From assembly GCF_028206795.1 (NCBI RefSeq), contig NZ_JAQLFJ010000001.1, positions 62,001-126,000 on the forward strand: a stretch of DNA of 64,000 bases, in the 5' to 3' direction. Below, one piece after another: positions 42,492 to 51,154 of the stretch. Within the stretch, counting starts at the first letter, position 1. Each line of letters starts with the position of its first letter. Made by a program: the position numbers and the translations under genes. The notes beneath the pieces were generated by a model that saw only the letters and a list, made by a program, of their open reading frames with translations, was not told where the DNA came from and searched no databases. This DNA comes from Collinsella aerofaciens. GTDB lineage: Bacteria > Actinomycetota > Coriobacteriia > Coriobacteriales > Coriobacteriaceae.

Positions 42492-45299
42492 ATGGGATTC
42501 ATGTCAAAGCTGCTGTCCTTTGGATCCGATAAGGACCTCAAGCGCTACTACAAGATCGTTGACCAGATCAACGGTCTTGAGCCCCAGTTTGAGAAGATGA
42601 CCGAGGAGGAGCTCCGCGGCCAGACCGACAAGTTCCGCGAGCGTTACGCCAACGGCGAGTCGCTCGACGACATGCTCCCCGAGGCCTTTGCCACCGTGCG
42701 TGAGGCTTCCAAGCGCACCATGGGTATGCGCCACTTTGACGTGCAGCTCATTGGCGCCATGGCACTGCACGAGGGCCACATCGCCGAGATGAAGACCGGC
42801 GAGGGCAAGACGCTCGTCTCCACCTTGGCCGGCTACCTCAACGCTATCGCCGGCAAGGGCGTGCATGTCGTTACCGTCAACGATTACCTGGCAAAGCGCG
42901 ACTCCGAGTGGATGGGCCGCATCTACAAGTACCTGGGCATGACCGTCGGTCTGCTCCAGAACAACATGCCGCTCGAGCTCAAGCGCCCGGCCTACCAGGC
43001 AGACGTCACTTACGGCACCAACTCCGAGTTCGGTTTCGACTACCTGCGCGACAACATGGTCACCCGTCCCGAGCAGCGCGTGCAGCGCGGTCACAACTAC
43101 GCCATCGTCGACGAGGTCGACTCCATCCTGATCGATGAGGCCAGGACGCCGCTCATTATCTCGGGCGCCGGCACTAAGTCCGCCAGCACCTACAAGGACT
43201 TCGCGCGCGCCGTGCGCGGCCTGGAGCGCGGTGAGGACGTGTCGCACGACATGCTCACCGCCACCGAGGACGTTGAACCCACGGGCGACTACGTCATGGA
43301 CGAGGCCAAGCACACCATCGCCGCCACCGAGCGCGGTCTTAAGAAGATCGAGCGCCGCCTGGGTATCGATGACATCTATGCCGATCTCTCCGGCCAGCTG
43401 GTCAACCACCTGCAGCAGGCGCTGAAGGCCCAGTACATGTTCCACCGTGATAAGCAGTACGTGGTCACCAACGGCGAGGTCAAGATCGTCGACGAGTTCA
43501 CCGGCCGCATTATGGAAGGCCGCCGTTACTCCGAGGGCCTGCACCAGGCCATTGAGGCCAAAGAGGGCGTGCTCGTACGCGAGGAGAACCAGACCCTGGC
43601 CACCATCACCCTGCAGAACTACTTCCGTCTGTATGACAAGCTCTCCGGCATGACCGGCACGGCACTTACCGAGGATGCTGAGTTCCGCGAGATCTACAAG
43701 CTGCCCGTCGAGGTCATCCCCTCCAACAAGCCCGTGCAGCGCGTGGACCACGAGGACCTGGTGTACCGCACCATTCAGGCTAAATACAACGCCGTTGCCG
43801 ACGACGTTGAGCGTCGTCACGCCAAGGGCCAACCGGTCCTGGTGGGCACCGTCTCCATCGAGAGCTCCGAGAAGCTGTCCGCCGCCCTTACCAAGCGCGG
43901 CATCGCGCACGAGGTCCTCAACGCCAAGCATCACGAGCGCGAGGCTCATATCGTTGCCCAGGCCGGACGCTACGGCGCCGTGACCATCGCTACTAACATG
44001 GCCGGTCGTGGTACCGACATCCTGCTGGGCGGCAACCCCGACGAGCTGGTGCGCGAGCGCTTGGAGTACGAGGGCCTGACCATGGAGGACGTGACGCCCG
44101 AGCAGCTCGAGCAGTTTAACGCCGAGGCCAAGGAGACCTGCAAGGCCGAGCGCGAGCGCGTGCTTGCCGCCGGCGGCCTGACCGTTATCGGAACCGAGCG
44201 CCACGAGTCCCGTCGTATCGACAACCAGCTGCGCGGCCGCTCCGGTCGTCAGGGCGATCCGGGCGAGACCCAGTTCTACCTGTCGCTCGAGGACGACCTC
44301 ATGCGCCTGTTCGGCGGCGACAAGATGGACCGCGTCTCCAAGATGATGGTCACGGCCGACATGGGCGACGACATGCCCATCCAGCACAAGATCATCTCCA
44401 AGGCCGTCGAGAGCGCCCAGCACAAGGTCGAGAGCATCAACTTCTCCATGCGTAAGAGCGTCCTTGAGTACGACGACGTCATGAACAAGCAGCGCCAGGT
44501 CATCTACGCCGAGCGCAATAAGATTCTGGACGGCAAGGACCTGACCGACCACATCACCGAGGTCATGCACGACACCGTGTACCGCTGCGTGCAGGAGTTC
44601 TGCACCAAGGACAGTCACGATGGCGAGCGCGACCTGGAGGGCCTGCGCAAGTGGGTTGTGGAGCTCACCGGCCACATCGATACGCCGAAGTTCCCCGACG
44701 AGGATTATGAGGCCCTGGCTGCCGATGTCCTGGCTTACGTAGAGAAGTGCTACAACATGAAGGCCGAGCGCTTGGGCGAGGACCTGATGCGCGAGCTCAA
44801 CACCCAGGTCATGCTGCGCGTCATCGATACCCGCTGGATGAACTACCTGCAGGAGATGGACTACCTCAAGACCGGCATCGGCCTGCGCGGCTTTGGCCAG
44901 CGCGACCCGCTGGTTGAGTACAAGACCGAGGCCTACGGCGCGTTCCAGATACTCGTCGATACCATGTATGAGGATTACCTGCGCACGGTTCTGCGCATCG
45001 AGATCAAGGCTGCCCCGCGTGCCGTGGAGCACAAGGAGGAGCCCGCGCTCGAGGGTGCGCACTTCTCCGGTCCTGCCGAGGTCGATGGTGACAACGGCGG
45101 CTCGGTGCTGCGCAAGCAGGCGCAGGTGCAGGCCCGCATGGCTGTCCAGGGTGGTCCGGCTGCCGTCAACAACGGTGGCAAGGTGACCACCTATCGCAAG
45201 TCCGAGAGCGACGATCCGTACGTCAACGTGGGCCGCAACGACCCGTGCCCCTGCGGTAGCGGCAAGAAGTTTAAGTACTGCCACGGCAGGAATCGTTAA
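42492..45299 (+). CDS. secA: Preprotein translocase ATPase SecA
   Basis: A 935-residue SecA motor. The first nucleotide-binding site has MKTGEGKTLVS and DEVDSILIDEA; GTDILLGGNPDE and RGRSGRQGDPGE belong to the second. The C-terminal CPCGSGKKFKYCHG zinc motif binds SecB or phospholipid/ribosome in other species. The ATG at 42492 follows AAAAAGGAAAA; the earlier in-frame ATG at 42471 overlaps that site. prfB starts on the last base of the stop, the common Gram-positive secA-prfB pairing. Confidence 0.96.
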   Translation: MGFMSKLLSFGSDKDLKRYYKIVDQINGLEPQFEKMTEEELRGQTDKFRERYANGESLDDMLPEAFATVREASKRTMGMRHFDVQLIGAMALHEGHIAEMKTGEGKTLVSTLAGYLNAIAGKGVHVVTVNDYLAKRDSEWMGRIYKYLGMTVGLLQNNMPLELKRPAYQADVTYGTNSEFGFDYLRDNMVTRPEQRVQRGHNYAIVDEVDSILIDEARTPLIISGAGTKSASTYKDFARAVRGLERGEDVSHDMLTATEDVEPTGDYVMDEAKHTIAATERGLKKIERRLGIDDIYADLSGQLVNHLQQALKAQYMFHRDKQYVVTNGEVKIVDEFTGRIMEGRRYSEGLHQAIEAKEGVLVREENQTLATITLQNYFRLYDKLSGMTGTALTEDAEFREIYKLPVEVIPSNKPVQRVDHEDLVYRTIQAKYNAVADDVERRHAKGQPVLVGTVSIESSEKLSAALTKRGIAHEVLNAKHHEREAHIVAQAGRYGAVTIATNMAGRGTDILLGGNPDELVRERLEYEGLTMEDVTPEQLEQFNAEAKETCKAERERVLAAGGLTVIGTERHESRRIDNQLRGRSGRQGDPGETQFYLSLEDDLMRLFGGDKMDRVSKMMVTADMGDDMPIQHKIISKAVESAQHKVESINFSMRKSVLEYDDVMNKQRQVIYAERNKILDGKDLTDHITEVMHDTVYRCVQEFCTKDSHDGERDLEGLRKWVVELTGHIDTPKFPDEDYEALAADVLAYVEKCYNMKAERLGEDLMRELNTQVMLRVIDTRWMNYLQEMDYLKTGIGLRGFGQRDPLVEYKTEAYGAFQILVDTMYEDYLRTVLRIEIKAAPRAVEHKEEPALEGAHFSGPAEVDGDNGGSVLRKQAQVQARMAVQGGPAAVNNGGKVTTYRKSESDDPYVNVGRNDPCPCGSGKKFKYCHGRNR

Positions 45300-46447
45300 T
45301 GGCTGAGGCTTTAGAGGTAACGCCCGCCGAGCTGGACGCGTTTGCGGACCGGCTCGGTGAGGTCGAGTCGTATCTCCACCTGGACGAGAAGCGTACCCGC
45401 GTGTTCGAGCTCGAGGCCAAAAGTGTTGCCCCTGGCTTTTGGGATGACGCCGACGCCGCCCGTGCCACCATGGAGGAGATCGCGCGCACCAAGGAAGATA
45501 TCGCTGCCGTGGACACCGCGCGCGGCGAGCTTTCCGATGCCCGCGCCGCGCTGGAGCTTGCCGAGGAGATGGGGGATGACCCCGACGCCGCCGCCCTTCG
45601 CGAGGAGGCTGCAGCCACGGCTGAGCGCCTGGCCCGTGCCATCGATGAGCTTGAGCTTTCGAGCTGGTTTACCGGTGAGTTCGATCACGGCGATGCCATT
45701 GTGACCATCAAGCCCGGACAGGGTGGTCTGGAGGCCCAGGACTGGACCTTCATGCTCTTTAAGATGTACATGAAGTACTGCCAGCGTCGCGGCTGGAAGG
45801 TCACCATCAACGACTGTCCCGCGGCCGAGGTCATCGGCATTGACCGTGCGACCTTTACCGTCGAGGGCAAGGACGCATTTGGCATGCTGCGCGCCGAGGC
45901 CGGCGTCCACCGCTTGGTTCGCATTAGCCCCACCGACGACAAGAAGCGCCGCCAGACCACGTTTGCCGGCGTCGAGGTCATCCCCGTGCTACCCGATGAT
46001 ATCGACATCGAGATCAGTCCCGATGACATCCGCGTGGACGTGTACCACGCGAGCGGCCCGGGCGGTCAGGGCGTCAACACCACCGACTCCGCCGTGCGCG
46101 TGACGCATTTTCCCAGCGGCATTGTGGTCACCTGCCAAAACGAGCGCAGCCAGATTCAGAACAAGGCCGCGTGCATGCAGATCCTCAAGGCTCGCCTGTA
46201 CGAGATTGAGCTCGAGAAGCGCGCCGAGGCGCTCGATGAGATCCGCGGACCCAAGACCACGATTGGTTTTGGCAACCAGATTCGCAGCTACGTGCTCTAC
46301 CCGTACCAGATGGTTAAGGACCTACGCACGGGCGTTGAGACCAGCAATGTCGAGGCCGTTCTTGACGATGGCGACCTGGACCCGTTTGTTATTGGCTACC
46401 ATCGCTGGGCCACTGGCAACGCTGACGCAGAGATCCCATCTGCATAA
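45299..46447 (+). CDS. prfB: Peptide chain release factor 2, atypical SPT tripeptide
   Basis: A 382-residue RF2. The peptidyl-hydrolysis motif GGQ is at 255-257 in SGPGGQGVNTTDSAV. The codon-recognition tripeptide, normally SPF in RF2, reads SPT (residues 210-212, codons AGC CCC ACC, in VRISPTDDKKRRQTTF). The programmed frameshift usual near codon 25 is absent: where CTT-TGA-C is expected the gene has CTG GAC (YLHLDEK), so the frame is continuous. The surrounding sequence (HRLVRIS, TFAGVEV) is plainly RF2 rather than RF1, which would have PxT. Confidence 0.93.
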   Translation: MAEALEVTPAELDAFADRLGEVESYLHLDEKRTRVFELEAKSVAPGFWDDADAARATMEEIARTKEDIAAVDTARGELSDARAALELAEEMGDDPDAAALREEAAATAERLARAIDELELSSWFTGEFDHGDAIVTIKPGQGGLEAQDWTFMLFKMYMKYCQRRGWKVTINDCPAAEVIGIDRATFTVEGKDAFGMLRAEAGVHRLVRISPTDDKKRRQTTFAGVEVIPVLPDDIDIEISPDDIRVDVYHASGPGGQGVNTTDSAVRVTHFPSGIVVTCQNERSQIQNKAACMQILKARLYEIELEKRAEALDEIRGPKTTIGFGNQIRSYVLYPYQMVKDLRTGVETSNVEAVLDDGDLDPFVIGYHRWATGNADAEIPSA

Positions 46448-46601
46448 ACCGCCCGGTTTATGTGGAAATGGATAAAACCCTCCGAGCAGGGTGGTTTTGT
46501 ATCCAAAGCAAACCCTGCGCAGGGGTGGTTTTTGTTCGGCGAATCGGTAGAATCGAATACAGCAAGAAGTTCGAAGCGCATCCGTTTGGGTGCGCTTTTT
46601 T
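46443..46601 (+). terminator. Tandem hairpins and terminator between prfB and yitT
   Basis: Three stems are stacked: ATAAACC/GGTTTAT (46443-46460), an AAAACC/GGTTTT stem near 46475-46499, and AAGCGCATCC (46574-46583) with 46588-46597 followed by four T residues. The last is a standard terminator placed only 13 bp before the next start codon. Confidence 0.75.
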
Positions 46602-46613
46602 GAGGGAGGTAGC

Positions 46614-47504
46614 ATGGCATATCGTCTGGACATCAAGCGCATTCTATCGATGAACTTCTTTCACGACCTGCCCCAGATTATGTTGGGGTGCGCTCTGGCC
46701 GCCATCGCGACCGACTTGTTTTTGATTCCCAACGGTCTTGCCGCCGGTGGCGTTACGGGCCTTGCCACCATTATCCAGGCGGTCGGCGCGGCGCGCGGCC
46801 TATCGCTTCCCGTTGGTATTCAGACGATCGTGATGAACGCCTTGCTGTTGTTGGTCGTTATGCGCGAGGGCGGCATGTTCTACGTGGTGCAGACCGCGAC
46901 GGGCTTTGTGCTGCTGGGCTTCTTTACCGATCTGTTCGCCCCGTTTGTAGCACCTCTGGCGGATGCGGACCTGATGCTCCCTGCCATGTGGGGCGGCATT
47001 ATTACGGGCATCGGTTACGGCATGGTGTTGCGCGCCGGCGCCAACACCGGCGGCTCGGACACGATTGGCCAAATCATCTCGCGTAACACCTCGCTGCCGG
47101 TGGGCTCGACCGTCATGGCGATCGATGTTGCCGTATGCGCGCTATCGGCTCCGGTCTTTTCAATCGAAAACGCACTGTATGCAGGCCTTTCGATGGTCAT
47201 TAGCGGCTACGTGATCGATGCCGTGGTCGATGGTGGCAACAAACGCCGTATGGTACTCATCATCTCGGACAAGTTCCCTGATATCGCTGCCGATATCATG
47301 TATGGCCTGGGTCGTGGTTGTACCAAGTTTAAGGCGACTGGCATGTATTCGGGTGCCGAGAAGCCAGTGATTATGGTCATCGTGAGCCGTCGAGAGCTCA
47401 ATACCCTCAAGACGATCGTGCGCGAGCGCGATCCTCATGCCATCGTGACGGTTGCCGACGTTACGGAAGCCTTCGGCGAGGGATTCAAGGACATTAGCGC
47501 GTAG
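46614..47504 (+). CDS. YitT-family membrane protein
   Basis: A 296-residue protein with about six hydrophobic segments in the first 200 residues (including GVTGLATIIQAVGA and GIITGIGYGMVLRAGANTGG, the family hallmark) and a soluble C-terminal domain of the DUF2179 type (VIMVIVSRRELNTLKTIV). YitT proteins are widespread in Gram-positives; some are linked to transport or stress, but function is unproven. GAGGGAGG precedes the ATG at 46614. Confidence 0.85.
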   Translation: MAYRLDIKRILSMNFFHDLPQIMLGCALAAIATDLFLIPNGLAAGGVTGLATIIQAVGAARGLSLPVGIQTIVMNALLLLVVMREGGMFYVVQTATGFVLLGFFTDLFAPFVAPLADADLMLPAMWGGIITGIGYGMVLRAGANTGGSDTIGQIISRNTSLPVGSTVMAIDVAVCALSAPVFSIENALYAGLSMVISGYVIDAVVDGGNKRRMVLIISDKFPDIAADIMYGLGRGCTKFKATGMYSGAEKPVIMVIVSRRELNTLKTIVRERDPHAIVTVADVTEAFGEGFKDISA

Positions 47505-47712
47505 GGTCGATCGCGTTCCATCCAAAAGACGTTCACATTGATAAACCGTTTCATCAGCGGTTCTGCCTGCTAAATTGTTCAAATAATGATAAAAACTCTG
47601 GTAAAGCCATCAGTTTCCAGCATAATGAATGACGTACGTGCATTGCGGCTGTGTTGGGATTACCTTTCCGTGCCGTGCGCATTTTGTCTAATGAGGATGA
47701 AAGGAAGGCACA

Positions 47713-48543
47713 ATGAGCGACGAAGAGCTCAAAAAGGTTGCCAACGAGGTAAGGAAGGGCATCGTCACCGGCGTGCACGCTGCCAAGTCCGGCCATCCGG
47801 GCGGTTCGCTCGGCGCTGCCGACATCATGACCTATCTGTACTTTGAGGAAATGAACGTCGACCCGGCCGATCCCCGCAAGGCCGATCGCGACCGTTTTGT
47901 GCTCTCCAAGGGCCATTGCGCTCCGGGCCTGTACGCCGTGCTCGCCGAGCGTGGGTTCTTCCCCAAGGAGGATCTCGAGACGCTGCGCCATATCGGCAGC
48001 CACCTGCAAGGTCATCCCAACATGAACGACACCCCGGGCGTCGATATGTCCACCGGCTCGCTCGGCCAGGGCATCTCCGCCGCCGTGGGCATGGCGGTTG
48101 CCGCCAAGCACTGGGGCGATACTTACCGCACGTACGCCCTGCTGGGTGATGGCGAGAGCGAGGAGGGCCAGGTCTGGGAGGCAGCCATGTTTGCCGGCAA
48201 CCAGCAGCTCGATAACCTCTGCGTGATCGTCGACCACAACGGCCTGCAGATCGACGGCCCCGTCGAGGAGGTCAACGACCCCATGCCGCTCGCCGACAAG
48301 TTCCGCGCCTTTAAGTTCCACGTGGTGGAGCTTGCCGACGGCAACGATTTCGATCAGATCCGCGCCGCCTTTGCCGAGGCCCGCGCCACCAAGGGTCAGC
48401 CGACCGCCATCATCGCCGAGACCATGAAGGGCAAGGGCGTTTCCTTTATGGAGAACCAGGTTGGTTGGCACGGCAAGGCCCCCAACGATGAACAGTTTGA
48501 GCAGGCCATGGCAGAGCTCACGGCCGCCGGAGAGGAGCTCTAG
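47713..48543 (+). CDS. tktA: Transketolase, N-terminal (ThDP-binding) subunit
   Basis: A 276-residue protein equal to the N-terminal third of transketolase. It has the HPGGSLGAADI start, GSLGQGISAAVGMA and the thiamine-diphosphate motif LLGDGESEEGQVWEA. With the next gene it forms a two-subunit transketolase of the non-oxidative pentose-phosphate pathway, a layout common in Coriobacteria, clostridia and archaea. AAAGGAAG precedes the ATG. The 208-bp spacer upstream is AT-rich but I cannot pick a promoter in it. Confidence 0.93.
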   Translation: MSDEELKKVANEVRKGIVTGVHAAKSGHPGGSLGAADIMTYLYFEEMNVDPADPRKADRDRFVLSKGHCAPGLYAVLAERGFFPKEDLETLRHIGSHLQGHPNMNDTPGVDMSTGSLGQGISAAVGMAVAAKHWGDTYRTYALLGDGESEEGQVWEAAMFAGNQQLDNLCVIVDHNGLQIDGPVEEVNDPMPLADKFRAFKFHVVELADGNDFDQIRAAFAEARATKGQPTAIIAETMKGKGVSFMENQVGWHGKAPNDEQFEQAMAELTAAGEEL

Positions 48544-48544
48544 G

Positions 48545-49486
48545 ATGGCAGACGTCAAAAAAATCGCCACGCGCGTAAGCTACGGCGAGGCCCTCGTCGA
48601 GCTCGCCAACGAGCACGATGACTTTGTGGTCCTCGACGCCGACCTGGCCGCCGCCACGCAGACCGGCAAGTTCAAGGCCGCCTGCCCCGATCGTTTCTTC
48701 GATGTGGGCATTGCCGAGAGCAACCTGATGGGCGTCGCCGCCGGTATCGCGACCACCGGCCGCGTTGCCTTCGCGAGCACCTTTGCCATGTTTGCCGCCG
48801 GCCGCGCCTTTGAGCAGGTCCGTAACTCCATCGGCTACCCGCATCTCAACGTTAAGATTGGCGCCACGCACGCCGGTATCTCGGTGGGCGAGGACGGCGC
48901 CACACACCAGTGCTGCGAGGATATCGCCCTGATGCGCGTCATCCCTGGCATGACTGTGATCGTTCCTGCCGACGACGTCGAGGCCCGCGCCGTGACGCGC
49001 GCCGCCTACGAGTGCGACGGTCCGGTGTACATGCGCTTCGCTCGTTTGGCCTCGCCGGTTATCAACGACCCCGAGACCTACAAGTTCGAGTTGGGTAAGG
49101 GCATTGTCATGCGCGAGGGCGCCGATGTGACCATCATTGCCTGCGGCCTGATGGTCGGCGAGGCTCTCGAGGCCGCCGAGCAGCTCGCTGCCGAGGGCAT
49201 CGACGCCGAGGTCATCAACATGCACACCATCAAGCCCATCGATGCCGACCTGATCGTCAAGAGCGCCACCAAGACCGGTCACGTCGTGACCGTCGAGGAG
49301 CACTCTGTGATCGGTGGCCTGGGCAGCGCCGTTGCCGACGTCCTGTGCGAGCAGTGCCCGACGTCGCTCAAGAAGATCGGCGTCAACGACACCTTCGGTG
49401 AGTCTGGCCCGGGTGCCGAGCTCTTGCACAAGTATGGCCTGGACGCCGCCAACATCGTGGCGACCACCAAGGAGTTCTTGGCCTAG
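48545..49486 (+). CDS. tktB: Transketolase, C-terminal subunit
   Basis: A 313-residue protein with the pyrimidine-binding domain (RFFDVGIAESNLMGVAAGIA, FASTFAMFAAGRAFEQ) and the C-terminal domain (VVTVEEHSVIGGLGSAV). The ATG at 48545 lies 1 bp after the tktA stop, with GGAGAGGAG inside the end of tktA, so the two subunits are translationally coupled. Confidence 0.93.
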   Translation: MADVKKIATRVSYGEALVELANEHDDFVVLDADLAAATQTGKFKAACPDRFFDVGIAESNLMGVAAGIATTGRVAFASTFAMFAAGRAFEQVRNSIGYPHLNVKIGATHAGISVGEDGATHQCCEDIALMRVIPGMTVIVPADDVEARAVTRAAYECDGPVYMRFARLASPVINDPETYKFELGKGIVMREGADVTIIACGLMVGEALEAAEQLAAEGIDAEVINMHTIKPIDADLIVKSATKTGHVVTVEEHSVIGGLGSAVADVLCEQCPTSLKKIGVNDTFGESGPGAELLHKYGLDAANIVATTKEFLA

Positions 49487-49532
49487 GACAAGACGAGGCA
49501 AAGTATCGCCTCAACAACCACATACAAGCCAG

Positions 49533-49569
49533 AACAGGGGCGTCCCCAAAGAGGGCGCCCCTGTTTTTT
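49533..49569 (+). terminator. Terminator after the transketolase operon
   Basis: A 13-bp stem (49533-49545 with 49553-49565, one G-U) followed by a T-run to 49569. Confidence 0.9.
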
Positions 49570-49706
49570 CGGCAACAAACAAAACAGGCCCGCACCAAGC
49601 AAGGGCTTCCTCCGGGAAACGGGCCCATCCCAGCCAAGTGCAATTCAGCCCCCAAGCATAGCACTGCTGCACCCAAATAAAACGCAGCGACCCCTTAGTT
49701 ACCGCA

Positions 49707-49829
49707 GGCCGGGTACAGGGTTACTCTCCAAATCTTTCCGCAGGACGGAGGAGCCCCCGCCGCGCGAAGCGCGCAGCGGGGGCTCCGACATGTCCGAGGA
49801 CGATTTGGAGAGTAACCCTGTACCCGGCC
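49707..49829. repeat. 123-bp composite palindrome
   Basis: Perfect 28-bp arms at 49707-49734 and 49802-49829 enclose a second perfect 10-bp stem (GAGCCCCCGC at 49751-49760 with 49776-49785) and a small GCGC-GAA-GCGC tip. It fills most of the spacer between tktB and ftsE. The rest (49570-49706) has one weak GGCCCG hairpin, and 49830-49933 holds the AT-rich ftsE upstream region; I see no gene. Confidence 0.85.
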
Positions 49830-49933
49830 GACGGGATCCCTAAGCACGCCATGCTTCTTATGTGCAGTAAAGCTAATGCTGCTAAAATACAAAGCGCTCA
49901 TGTAGTTTAAACGCACGACGATAAGGAGCACCA

Positions 49934-51154
49934 GTGGGTAACCACTTCCGTACCTCCGGTGCGGGCGATGATGCCCCCAAGACGCAGGCAGGCGTCCAGG
50001 GCAGTCGTTTCGCCACTCCGGATTCAGAGGGCCAGCCTGTTGCTCAGGCCCCCGCTCAGCCGGCAGATCAGGCACAGCCGGCATCCGATCCCTTTGCCTA
50101 CAATCCAACCAGCGATGTCGCGCTTTCCGGCACGGCGGGTTTTGAGCCCGTTCAGGCCGTGACCGCTCGCGTTGAGCAGCCTCAGGCTGGTGCCGCCACG
50201 CCGCAGCCTACCATGGCCGGCATTCCCGACCCCTTGGCCCCTGCGACGCCGGCTCCTCAGCCTGCGCAGTCCGGTCTCTTTGCCGCTATTCCCGACCCCA
50301 CGCAGCCTGCTGCCCCGGTGGTCGAGAGCGATCAGGCAGCCGAGGTCGCAAGCCTCGATAACGCGCTCAACAACCCCGATTTTACGTCGGTGTTTGCGCC
50401 CATCGATCCGCAGGCCAGCCGCAAGAAGATGGCCAAGCAGGCCGGTGTCGAGCCCGTCATCCTTATGGAGCATGTCACCAAGATCTATCCGGCACAGCCC
50501 AACAAGCCTGCACTCGACGACATCAACATCGAGATCTATCCGGGCGAGTTCGTCTTCCTGGTCGGTCACTCCGGCTCGGGTAAGACCACGCTGCTGTCGA
50601 CGCTCAACCGTGACGTCAAGCCGACGAGCGGCCGCATCCTGGTTGCCGGTCAGGACCTCATGAAGATCAAGAACCGCAAGGTTCCGTTCCTGCGCCGCCA
50701 GATTGGCGCCGTGTTCCAGGACTTTAAGCTTCTGCCGCAAAAGACCGCCTACGAAAACGTGGCGTTTGCCCTGCAGTGCATCGGCAAGCCCAAGGGCGTC
50801 ATTCGCAGCCAGGTGCCCGAGGTGCTGCGTCTGGTCGGCCTGGCCGATCAGATGGACTCGCTGCCCGACCAGCTTTCCGGTGGCGAGCAGCAGCGCGTTG
50901 CCGTCGCCCGCGCTATGGTCAACCGTCCGCCGCTGCTGATCTGCGACGAGCCGACGGGCAACCTCGACCCGGCGATCTCGCTGGGCATCATGAAGCTGCT
51001 CGAGCGTATTAACCGCACCGGCACCACCGTGATCGTCGCCACGCACGACCGCGAGATGGTCGATAGCATGCACCGTCGCGTGATCGCCCTCGAGGGCGGC
51101 CACGTTATTCGCGACCAGGAGAGGGGAGGTTACGGCAACTATGGCACCAACTAA
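49934..51154 (+). CDS. ftsE: Cell-division ATPase FtsE with long disordered N-terminal extension
   Basis: A 406-residue protein. FtsE proper occupies about 175-400: Walker A GHSGSGKTTLL, LSGGEQQRVAVARA signature, Walker B LLICDEPTGNLD. The preceding ~170 residues are Pro/Ala/Gln-rich with two IPDP repeats and no recognisable fold; ordinary FtsE is about 230 residues. The GTG start at 49934 follows AAGGAG with ideal spacing, and the frame has no better internal start (VILMEHVTK lacks a site), so the extension appears genuine. The end overlaps ftsX by 14 bp. Confidence 0.92.
   Translation: MGNHFRTSGAGDDAPKTQAGVQGSRFATPDSEGQPVAQAPAQPADQAQPASDPFAYNPTSDVALSGTAGFEPVQAVTARVEQPQAGAATPQPTMAGIPDPLAPATPAPQPAQSGLFAAIPDPTQPAAPVVESDQAAEVASLDNALNNPDFTSVFAPIDPQASRKKMAKQAGVEPVILMEHVTKIYPAQPNKPALDDINIEIYPGEFVFLVGHSGSGKTTLLSTLNRDVKPTSGRILVAGQDLMKIKNRKVPFLRRQIGAVFQDFKLLPQKTAYENVAFALQCIGKPKGVIRSQVPEVLRLVGLADQMDSLPDQLSGGEQQRVAVARAMVNRPPLLICDEPTGNLDPAISLGIMKLLERINRTGTTVIVATHDREMVDSMHRRVIALEGGHVIRDQERGGYGNYGTN

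Noticed and set aside
42504..45284. 926-codon minus-strand frame opposite secA (and similar ones opposite secY, rpoA, murP and yqeB-xdhC)
   Set aside because: Its composition (Leu/Val/Gly/His-rich) is that of an antisense shadow and secA is unambiguous.
45299..45420. Programmed frameshift in prfB
   Set aside because: I looked for CTT TGA C and the upstream Shine-Dalgarno-like element; the frame is continuous with CTG GAC at the expected place.
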